A DNA stretch of 64,000 nucleotides from Sinorhizobium shofinae. Its GTDB lineage: Bacteria > Pseudomonadota > Alphaproteobacteria > Rhizobiales > Rhizobiaceae. A model generated the notes under the pieces. It was not told the origin of the DNA, searched no databases, and worked only from the letters and a program-made list of their open reading frames with translations. A program made the position numbers and the translations under genes. The stretch spans positions 1 to 64,000 of the forward strand of contig MBFK01000004.1 of assembly GCA_001704765.1 (NCBI GenBank), in the 5' to 3' direction. Positions 57,206 to 64,000 of the stretch are shown here, piece by piece. Position 1 is the first letter of the stretch, and each line of letters starts with the position of its first letter.

Positions 57206-57232
57206 CGACGCGCGGGGCTGCCCCGCGCGTCG
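57206..57232. terminator. 12-bp GC hairpin between oppA and oppB
   Basis: CGACGCGCGGGG (57206-57217) and CCCCGCGCGTCG (57221-57232) form a perfect stem with a CTG loop. On the minus strand it follows the oppA stop and precedes oppB without a U-run. It probably stabilises the oppA mRNA or attenuates read-through, so that the binding protein is made in excess. Confidence 0.65.
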
Positions 57233-57242
57233 TTTCAGTTCG

Positions 57243-58841
57243 TTATTCGGCGATGCTCAGGAACTTGCTGAGGTGCGCGTTCGGCCCATTGTCCTGCCAG
57301 CCTTTGACGCGGCCCGAGACGAGCCACAGGTCCGCCTGGGTGAGGAACGGCGCGATCGGCTGTTCCTTCATCAGCAGGGTCTCGGCTTCGTGCATGATCT
57401 TCGAGCGTGCCGCCGGATCCTGCTCTTCATAGGACTTCTTCATCAACGCGTCGAATTCAGCGTTTTCGAAGTGGCCATAGTTGAAGGTCTTGTTGGTGCT
57501 GAGGCTCAGCGCCAGGAAGTTTTCGGCGTCCGCGTAGTCGGCAACCCAGCCGGCACGCGCGACGTTGAACTTGCCGCCTTCCTGCAGGTAGGCGTAGTGC
57601 GACGATACGTCGAGGTTCACGAGCGAGACCTTGGCGCCGAAGGTGTTCTTCCACATGTCTGCGACGGCCGTTGCGACGCGCTCGTGGTTCGGGTTGGTGT
57701 TGTAGCGGATTTCGATGTTTAGCGGCTTGCCGCCCTCGCCGTATCCGGCTTCCTTCATCAGTTCGATCGCCTTGTCTTCACGGTCAAGCTGCGACACGTC
57801 TGCGAAGTCTGCCTTGGCGGGTTCGCCGTAGCTCTCGATGCCGGGCGGCACCATCGAGTAGGACGGAAGCTGCGAACCGCTGTAGATTTCCTTGGCGAGG
57901 AAGTCGCGGTCGACCGCCATCGACAGCGCCCGGCGAACGCGGACGTCGCTATAGGGCTCCTGCCGCGTGTCGAAGGCATAATAGTAGGTGGCCAGCGTCG
58001 GCGAGACATGGACCTGGTCGCCATAGGATTTGCGCAACCGGTCGATCTGGTCAGCCGAGAAGTTGTAGACGAGGTCCATCTCCTTGGCTTCGAAGCGACG
58101 CACCGAGGCGGCCTGGTCATCGATCGGGTAGAAGATCACCTTGTCCAGCTTGACTGTGGCGGCGTCCCAGTAGTTGGTGTTCTTTTCGACTGTCAGGCTG
58201 TCATTTGGCACGTGGGCGGTCAGACGGAAGGCGCCGTTCGAGACCATGACACCCGGCTTGACGAAATCGCCGCCGTTCTTCTCGACGCTCGCCTTGCTGA
58301 CCGGAAGTGCGGTCTGGTGGGCAAGCAATTCCAGGAAGAAAGGCGTCGGCCGCTCAAGGGTGACCTCAAGCGTCTTTTCGTCGACAGCCTTCACGCCAAG
58401 CTGGTCGACCGGCACCTCGCCTTTGTTGACCTTTTCGGCGTTCTTGATCGGGAAGAGAATATTGGCGTATTCGGCGGCCGTCTTCGGATCCTCGACGCGA
58501 CGGAACGAGAAGGCGAAGTCCTCGGCCGTGACCTGCGAGCCGTCGGACCACTTGGCGTCGGCGCGCAGCTTGAACGTATAGACGATACCGTCATCCGAAA
58601 GCTCCCAGCTTTCGGCGGCACCCGGAATAATCTTGCCGGCGGCATCGTAGATGGTCAGGCCTTCATAGAGGTCCTTGAGGATGAATTCCTCGATGTTGAT
58701 GGAGGTGTGCGCCTGGTCGAGCGTCTGGGGCTCGCCGGCATTACCCCGGTGCAGGACCGCTTGGGCGAGCGCCGGGCTTGCGCCGATAAGTAGCGAGCCG
58801 ATGAGCGCGGCGGCGCTGAGTTTGAGTTTCAGTGAAGCCAT
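57243..58841 (-). CDS. oppA: Oligopeptide-binding protein (OppA type)
   Basis: The 532-residue protein has a Sec signal (KLSAAALIGSLLIGASPALA, cleavage about residue 26) and the family 5 solute-binding fold: RGNAGEPQTLDQAHTSINIE, YTFKLRADAKWSDGSQVTAE and DVRVRRALSMAVDRDFLAKE. It captures peptides in the periplasm for the downstream permeases. ATG 58841 has AAGGAG upstream. It is the first gene of the operon, with a long regulatory region upstream. Confidence 0.94.
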   Translation of the reverse strand: MASLKLKLSAAALIGSLLIGASPALAQAVLHRGNAGEPQTLDQAHTSINIEEFILKDLYEGLTIYDAAGKIIPGAAESWELSDDGIVYTFKLRADAKWSDGSQVTAEDFAFSFRRVEDPKTAAEYANILFPIKNAEKVNKGEVPVDQLGVKAVDEKTLEVTLERPTPFFLELLAHQTALPVSKASVEKNGGDFVKPGVMVSNGAFRLTAHVPNDSLTVEKNTNYWDAATVKLDKVIFYPIDDQAASVRRFEAKEMDLVYNFSADQIDRLRKSYGDQVHVSPTLATYYYAFDTRQEPYSDVRVRRALSMAVDRDFLAKEIYSGSQLPSYSMVPPGIESYGEPAKADFADVSQLDREDKAIELMKEAGYGEGGKPLNIEIRYNTNPNHERVATAVADMWKNTFGAKVSLVNLDVSSHYAYLQEGGKFNVARAGWVADYADAENFLALSLSTNKTFNYGHFENAEFDALMKKSYEEQDPAARSKIMHEAETLLMKEQPIAPFLTQADLWLVSGRVKGWQDNGPNAHLSKFLSIAE

Positions 58842-59612
58842 TTTTCTTTCTCCTTCCCCTCGTTTTGGGTGTGCCAATCGCACGAGAGAAGTGCAAATTT
58901 TCACCGAAGGCAAGGCGGTTCCTGCGGAAAATTGCACCCTCCTTTATAAAATGAAATTCTCATTTATCGCAAAAGTTGTAATGCCTTCGCGAAGAATTCC
59001 ATCTCCTTTCCGATGCGGTGGCCAAACAGAATTATGCGCCGAGAACCGCCAACTGCAACGATTTAGATGAGATCGAAAAATCCAGTCCCTCATCGCCGCG
59101 GGCGGTGCGAAGAGGCCATCTTGCAAACTTCATGAATTGAAGCGGCACTTTACGTAATATGCAGAAAAATTTCCCGCCTCTTTCGCAATGTTTTTGCGAG
59201 AAGCCGCTAGGCGCGTTGCCGACGAGTTCCTGCGACGAGAAATCATTCCGAGACGCCAAGCGTGACGACGGGCACCCAAAAGACCGCTTCATCTGCACTC
59301 ACGCGAAAGCCGCCATCACCAACCAGAAAGCGAAAGTGGTGAATTTTGACAGCGCGGTTTTTCATCCACAGCAAAATCCCTTGACGCACGTCAATCAAGT
59401 GACCGCCCCGCCTGTTGGCCCGGTTGCCAAAAGGTCTGCATCAATTATTGTGCGTTTGACTTGGGTCCGGCACGCCGGTTCCGGAGGCATGGGAGGGCGC
59501 TCACACGCCCTCCGCATCACCGGCGAACGGGCGCTCGTGCTTCGGCGGCGAATGTACCCGCTTCAATTCGTAGCGCCTGGAGTGAGGCGCGCCAGCATTA
59601 GGGAGATTTCGA
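58842..59612. other. Long divergent intergenic region
   Basis: About 770 bases between the divergent oppA and aldolase genes. An AT-rich portion near 58940-58990 may hold the oppA promoter. I recognise no gene; the open frames here have no ribosome site. A small RNA cannot be excluded. Confidence 0.45.
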
Positions 59613-60659
59613 ATGGCATTGATCACATTGCGGCAACTGCTCGACCACGCGGCGGAGAACGACTATGCGCTGCCAGCCTTCAATGTGAACAATCTCGAAT
59701 ACATCCAGGCGGTCATGCGCGCCGCCGATGCGGCCGACTCCCCGGTGATTCTGCAGGCAAGCCGCGGCGCGCGCGCCTATGCAGGTGACGCCTTCCTACG
59801 CCACCTGATCCTTGGCGCAGCGGAAGAGTATCCCCACATTCCCGTCTGTCTCCACCTTGACCACGGCGACCAGCCGTCGACCTGCATTTCGGCGATTACC
59901 AACGGCTTCACCTCGGTAATGATGGACGGCTCGCTCGAAAAGGACGGCAAGACCGTCGCGAGCTACGAGTATAACGTGGCCGTCACGGCCGAAGTCGTAA
60001 AAATCGCCCATGCAGCTGGCGTTTCGGTTGAAGGCGAATTGGGCTGCCTCGGCAACCTGGAAACCGGCGCGGGCGACAAGGAAGACGGCCACGGCTTTGA
60101 AGGCAAGCTGTCGCGAGAGGAATTGCTGACCGATCCCGACCAGGCCCTCGACTTCGTCTCCAAGACCGGTGTCGATGCGCTGGCGGTGGCGATTGGCACG
60201 AGCCACGGCGCCTACAAGTTCACGCGCGAGCCAGACGGCGAAATCCTCTCGATTGAGACGATCGCCAAGATCAACAAGCGTCTGCCCAACACCCACCTCG
60301 TCATGCACGGGTCGTCTTCCGTGCCAGCAGACCTCCAGGAGCTCTTCAACGCCTATGGGGGGAAGATGAAGAAGACCTGGGGCGTGCCGGTCTCGGAGAT
60401 CCAGAAGGCCATTCCGCTCGGCGTTCGCAAGGTCAACATCGACACGGACCTCCGGCTCGCCTTTACCGGCGAGATCCGCAAGCACCATATCGAACACCCG
60501 GACAATTTCGATCCGCGCAACTACCTGAAGCCTGCCATCGCCCATATGACCGAGGTCTGCAAGGAGCGTTTCGAGGCTTTCCGTTCGGCCGGCCAAGCAT
60601 CCAAGATCCGGGTGCTGAGGCTCCCGGAAATGGCCAAGCGCTACACCAAGGCAGCCTGA
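59613..60659 (+). CDS. cbbA: Class II fructose-1,6-bisphosphate aldolase (CbbA type)
   Basis: The 348-residue Zn-dependent aldolase has the general-acid/metal motif [25 protein letters not shown] (metal Glu), [11 protein letters not shown] (metal His), [10 protein letters not shown] and [15 protein letters not shown]. It splits fructose-1,6-bisphosphate or joins dihydroxyacetone phosphate with an aldehyde. ATG 59613 has GGGAG upstream. It resembles the Calvin-cycle-type CbbA branch. No other cbb gene is adjacent; from memory S. meliloti has a similar cbbA2 beside msbA2 on pSymB. Confidence 0.94.
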   Translation: MALITLRQLLDHAAENDYALPAFNVNNLEYIQAVMRAADAADSPVILQASRGARAYAGDAFLRHLILGAAEEYPHIPVCLHLDHGDQPSTCISAITNGFTSVMMDGSLEKDGKTVASYEYNVAVTAEVVKIAHAAGVSVEGELGCLGNLETGAGDKEDGHGFEGKLSREELLTDPDQALDFVSKTGVDALAVAIGTSHGAYKFTREPDGEILSIETIAKINKRLPNTHLVMHGSSSVPADLQELFNAYGGKMKKTWGVPVSEIQKAIPLGVRKVNIDTDLRLAFTGEIRKHHIEHPDNFDPRNYLKPAIAHMTEVCKERFEAFRSAGQASKIRVLRLPEMAKRYTKAA

Positions 60660-60691
60660 CGGCGACTTTCCGAGGCCGGAGAGACGGCAAG

Positions 60692-60725
60692 GCCGCGCAC
60701 CCGGACCAGGGCGCGCGGCTCGTTT
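60692..60725. terminator. Rho-independent terminator after the aldolase gene
   Basis: GCCGCGC (60692-60698) and GCGCGGC (60713-60719) pair, with an inner CCC/GGG stem across one mismatch. TTTTT at 60723-60727 follows on the plus strand. It lies between the aldolase stop and the convergent exporter stop. Confidence 0.75.
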
Positions 60726-60727
60726 TT

Positions 60728-62524
60728 CTAGCCCTGCCTCTCCATGGGCGTTTCATGCTCGTAGAGCTGATCCATGCTGAGCGAAGCCACATCGGCGAGC
60801 GAGGCCCGGCTTTTTACGCGCCCGCCGCCAAGCACCACGACGTCATCGCAGAACGAGATCGTGCTTCGGTGATGGCTGATGACGATTGTCGTGCGCCGGC
60901 CGGCCCGCAACTTGAGCGTCTCGACGATTGCCGCTTCCGAAAGGCCGTCCACGGCGTTGGTGGCCTCGTCGAGGATGAGGATCGCCGGATCGCGGACCAG
61001 CGCCCGGGCGAGCGCGATGCGCTGGCGCTGTCCGGCCGAGAGGCTCGCCCCCCGATAGCCAACGACCGTCTGGTAGCCTTCGGGTAGCTTTTCGATGAAG
61101 CTGTGCGCTTCGGCAAGCTTCGCCGCGCGCTCGACTTCGGCGAGCGTGGCGCTTTGACCGTAGGTGATATTCTCGAATATGGTACCGTCCACGAGCTCCA
61201 GGTCCTGGCTCGCAACAGCGATTTGGCGCCGCCACTGTGCAGGATCGATCCGCTCGAGTGGCACGCCATCGATGAGAATGCGTCCTTCGTCCGGCTCCAC
61301 GAACCGGCACAAAAGGTTGACGATGGTGCTCTTGCCCGCACCCGACCGCCCGATGATTGCCGTCGAACAACCGCCGCGGATCTCGAAGCTCGCCGAACGC
61401 AGTACGACGGCACGAGAGCCGGAGGCCGGATATCTGAAGGTCACGTCATTGAAAGCGATCCCCTCGTTAAGCCCTTCGATCGGTTCGCTGCCCGAGGGCG
61501 GCTTCGGCTTGTCCGATGAATCCAGGAGCCACCGCACCTCTTCAAGCGACCCGCTCCAACCCTGGATCTGGCTCCAGGACATTTGCAGGGCCCGCACATG
61601 CGGCTGCAGCCGGTAGAGCAGAACGACGAAGGCGACGATCACCGGAAAGCTCACGCCGACGAACCAGGCGCTGACGACCGCCGCGAGAAACAGGGCGGAA
61701 TGCAGCACTTCCGTGAGCGGTGGCAGGCCGCCCTGGCGGGTTTGCAGCACGAAGCCGGCGCGACGCACGGAATCAGAAGCGGAATCGAATGCCGCCTTTT
61801 CCCGGCCTTCCTGCCCGAACACGCGGATCAGCCGTCCCGCATGGACGAGATGCAGCATCCGTGCCGCAAGCTCGCTGTTGAAGGAGGTCACGTTGCGGCT
61901 GGGCCCCTTGAGGGTGGCCGATAGCACCGCATGCGCCACCTGGACGAGGATGAGGCCAAGCGCAACGAGAAGCGTCATCTGCCACGACAGAAGCAGCAGG
62001 AAGGCCAGCAGGATCACCGCAGCGGAGGCGTTCACCATGGCTGCGAGCACTGTCTGTATCGCGTCGGAGGCGCGCCAGGATTCATTTGAGATGATATTGA
62101 GCAGCCGGCCGGGGTTCTGTTGCAGGAAGAACGGATAACCTATCCTCAAGAGCTGATTGGCCAGGGAGCTGCGGACCGAGTGGCTCGCCTTTCCGTAGAT
62201 GAAGTTGGTGAGCACAGTGTTTGCGAAGGCGAGGACGTTCTTCAGGGCGATCAGCGCGAGGATCGCGGCCGCCAGTACCAGCAGTCTGTCGCCTTTATCC
62301 AGTTCCGCGCCCACCTGCTGGAAGAGCGCCGAAATGCCGCTCAGCCCGGGGGATTCGTCGCTACCGGCGATGATCCCGAGCATCGGAATGATGAGACCGA
62401 TGCCGGCACCTTCAAGCGCCGCACTCGCGAGCCCCAAAACGACGACCAATGGAAGCAGGCGCAATTGCCGCCCGAGCGCGTCACGCAGCAGCTGCAAGCT
62501 GGGCATGAGGAACCGCAACATCAT
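60728..62524 (-). CDS. msbA2: MsbA-type ABC exporter (fused permease-ATPase)
   Basis: The 598-residue protein has a six-helix exporter domain (about 15-310) and an ATPase domain with Walker A IIGRSGAGKST, Q-loop VASQDLELVD, signature LSAGQRQRI and Walker B ILILDEATNAVD. It works as a homodimer exporting a lipid-linked or polysaccharide precursor. It overlaps the glycosyltransferase gene upstream by 4 bases, so it probably exports the product of that locus. The msbA2 name rests on remembered gene order near cbbA2 in S. meliloti. Confidence 0.88.
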   Translation of the reverse strand: MMLRFLMPSLQLLRDALGRQLRLLPLVVVLGLASAALEGAGIGLIIPMLGIIAGSDESPGLSGISALFQQVGAELDKGDRLLVLAAAILALIALKNVLAFANTVLTNFIYGKASHSVRSSLANQLLRIGYPFFLQQNPGRLLNIISNESWRASDAIQTVLAAMVNASAAVILLAFLLLLSWQMTLLVALGLILVQVAHAVLSATLKGPSRNVTSFNSELAARMLHLVHAGRLIRVFGQEGREKAAFDSASDSVRRAGFVLQTRQGGLPPLTEVLHSALFLAAVVSAWFVGVSFPVIVAFVVLLYRLQPHVRALQMSWSQIQGWSGSLEEVRWLLDSSDKPKPPSGSEPIEGLNEGIAFNDVTFRYPASGSRAVVLRSASFEIRGGCSTAIIGRSGAGKSTIVNLLCRFVEPDEGRILIDGVPLERIDPAQWRRQIAVASQDLELVDGTIFENITYGQSATLAEVERAAKLAEAHSFIEKLPEGYQTVVGYRGASLSAGQRQRIALARALVRDPAILILDEATNAVDGLSEAAIVETLKLRAGRRTTIVISHHRSTISFCDDVVVLGGGRVKSRASLADVASLSMDQLYEHETPMERQG

Positions 62525-63561
62525 CGGAATTGCTCCAACTCAGGCGTCGTCTCGCTGATCGGCTGCAGCTCGGTTGGCGCGGCCCGTCGTGCCATGACGA
62601 GATACGCGAACTTCGCAGCCCCCAACAGGTTCATCGACACGATCGGCCAATGGGACAGTTGCAGCTCGGGATCGAACCGGGCGCCGCCGAAGGCCTGGGC
62701 ACAGGCCGATCTGACGGTCCAACAGAAATGTCGCAGGAGCCATGGCGCCTTGAAGAGGTGTTTCACGCAAAGCGCTCCATTGCCCAGGCTATAGCTGCGG
62801 TGGAGCCTCTCGATTGCCGCGCGGGACGTTCGGCCGTGGTGATGAAAAACCGTCATGTCCGGGACATATTCCACAGGGATCCCGAGCTGAAAGGCGCGCA
62901 CCAGATAGTCGGTGTCCTCGGCGGAGTGCAGCGGTGCGCCCGCGCCGAAGCGCTCGTCAAAGCGGCCGACGAGGGCGGCGACCTCGCGATGCATCGTCAT
63001 GTTGCAGCCGAGTACGAAGCCGCCGGGGTGGACATCGCGGCTCAACCGCGCAGGTATCTTCGACCGTTTGATCGTGAAGGGCTGGTCGCAGGAATTGCCA
63101 AGCTCGACGCGACCGCCGCGGATGACGCGCTGCCCGCCGTTGGCGTAGTGCCGTTCGAGATCGCTGAGATAGGTCCGGTCGATTTCGCAATCATCGTCGA
63201 TGAAGACGAGGATCCGCCCGCGTGCCCGCTCCATTCCCGCATTGCGCGCAGCAGCAAGGCCTGGATGCGGCTCGGTGACAAGGGTGATTTTCATCCTCGA
63301 CGCAGCGGCGATGCGGCGCAGCTCGACCGGCGTGCCGTCCGTCGAGCCATTGTCGACAACCACGAGTTCACTTGTCATCGCGCCATAGGCATCGCACGCT
63401 GCCTCGATCGATCGGATGCAGGCCGCGAGTGCCCTTACACGATCGCGCGTGCAGACGATGAAACTCGCGAACGGCCGCTGCCCGGTTGCACACGCAGGGG
63501 CAGTCACGCGTTCGGCGGCCGCTTCAAGGTACTCTCTTGCTTGATGACCGTCGCGCGCCAT
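62521..63561 (-). CDS. Family 2 glycosyltransferase
   Basis: The protein (346 residues from ATG 63561; ATG 63576 is also possible) has a GT-A fold with FASFIVCTRDRVRALAACIR, ELVVVDNGSTDGT, ARNAGMERARGRILVFIDDD (the metal-binding Asp cluster) and HSAEDTDYLVRAFQLG. It should add a sugar from a nucleotide donor to a surface glycan or lipid. It overlaps the exporter gene downstream by 4 bases and almost abuts the gene upstream, so the three form one operon. Confidence 0.88.
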   Translation of the reverse strand: MARDGHQAREYLEAAAERVTAPACATGQRPFASFIVCTRDRVRALAACIRSIEAACDAYGAMTSELVVVDNGSTDGTPVELRRIAAASRMKITLVTEPHPGLAAARNAGMERARGRILVFIDDDCEIDRTYLSDLERHYANGGQRVIRGGRVELGNSCDQPFTIKRSKIPARLSRDVHPGGFVLGCNMTMHREVAALVGRFDERFGAGAPLHSAEDTDYLVRAFQLGIPVEYVPDMTVFHHHGRTSRAAIERLHRSYSLGNGALCVKHLFKAPWLLRHFCWTVRSACAQAFGGARFDPELQLSHWPIVSMNLLGAAKFAYLVMARRAAPTELQPISETTPELEQFR

Positions 63562-63562
63562 T

Positions 63563-64000
63563 TCAGATCGCACCATGCTGCGGAAGGACGCTTGCGGCCG
63601 GCACGGACTCCAGGTAGCGCGCCAGCGCATCCACCCGCTTGGTGGCCGCCAGCGAAAGGCGGCTGCACCAGGGTGCACGAGCTCCGGCAAGCAGGCCGTA
63701 TCGTTCACGGCGCCGGATGAGCTGCCACTTCCCTGTCCGCGTCAGAAACTCGTGCGTTAGCTCCGGGCGTTTCTCATCGGCGATGAGCTGGTAGAGAAAA
63801 TAGAAGAAATACAAGAGGCCGTCTTCGTAAGCCCGGCGTATCTCGGACGGAAAAGCGGCGACCTTCCGTTCGAGCGAGACGATGAATTCGGCAACGACCC
63901 GGATCGTCTCCTTCGTTACGGCGGCGCCGATTGTGCGGAGCGCACTTGCGTCTTCGAAAAGACCATCCCTTTCAAAGTTTTCGGCGACGATCTTCAGGTG
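63563..64000 (-). CDS. Partial CDS, C-terminal part of an unrecognised protein
   Basis: From the window end to the TGA at 63563 the minus strand is open for 145 residues, starting HLKIVAENFERDGLFEDASA and ending with YLESVPAASVLPQHGAI. The middle contains YFFYFLYQLIADEKRPELTH and a basic WQLIRRRERYG segment. I do not recognise the family. Its place directly upstream of the glycosyltransferase, without a gap, suggests the same surface-glycan operon. The start lies outside the window. Confidence 0.7.
   Translation of the reverse strand, partial: HLKIVAENFERDGLFEDASALRTIGAAVTKETIRVVAEFIVSLERKVAAFPSEIRRAYEDGLLYFFYFLYQLIADEKRPELTHEFLTRTGKWQLIRRRERYGLLAGARAPWCSRLSLAATKRVDALARYLESVPAASVLPQHGAI

Noticed and set aside
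59159-59788. 209-residue plus-strand ORF before and into the aldolase gene
   Set aside because: It runs out of frame into the aldolase gene and has no recognisable domain or ribosome site.

Overview
The window is GC-rich alphaproteobacterial DNA, most likely from a Sinorhizobium/Ensifer replicon. The evidence is the gene content: DctB/DctD-like pair, CbbA-type aldolase next to an MsbA-type exporter and a glycosyltransferase, Kup, AHL synthase/LuxR pair, MntR, many nucleotide cyclases and c-di-GMP enzymes. From memory, the order opp genes - cbbA - msbA-type exporter - glycosyltransferase resembles the cbbA2/msbA2 part of the S. meliloti pSymB chromid; I could not check this. No rRNA, tRNA, CRISPR array or replication origin was seen.

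The window has two textures. From 1 to about 30 kb genes are loosely spaced, with long gaps, small paralogous ORFs, a dispersed repeat and broken genes. It holds an EAL/GGDEF protein (987-2648), two cyclase-domain proteins (4252-6150 and a 5'-truncated receiver-cyclase at 12265-13251), an aldehyde dehydrogenase, a TadE/G-like protein, a manganese-type module (mntR, a two-domain multicopper oxidase and a ZIP transporter, 13901-16919), a quorum-sensing unit (luxR-type, luxI-type and a 73-residue ORF, 17906-19658), a chemoreceptor, an FAD oxidoreductase, a sulfotransferase, kup and a PAS-GGDEF cyclase. From 30 to 64 kb genes are tightly packed and look intact.

The second half contains a double-HARP protein followed by a UvrD-type helicase; hydrolases (alpha/beta, HAD, PPP phosphatase); an EptA-type phosphoethanolamine transferase divergent from a PepSY / cytochrome b561 / two-component operon; an HPP-CBS membrane protein; a complete cecR-ybhGFSR-type efflux operon; an mhqD/mhqO-like pair; a DctB/DctD-like pair with an altered GAFTGA loop (GAFPGA); an oligopeptide ABC transporter operon; a class II fructose-bisphosphate aldolase; and the start of a surface-polysaccharide locus cut by the window end.

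The most interesting candidate system is mntR - multicopper oxidase - ZIP. The oxidase and transporter genes overlap by 4 bp, the ZIP protein carries an unusual extracytoplasmic N-terminal domain, and the intergenic region holds two MntR-box-like palindromes. This looks like a manganese-responsive, copper-oxidase-coupled metal uptake unit, in outline like the fungal Fet3/Ftr1 pairing. The function is inferred only.
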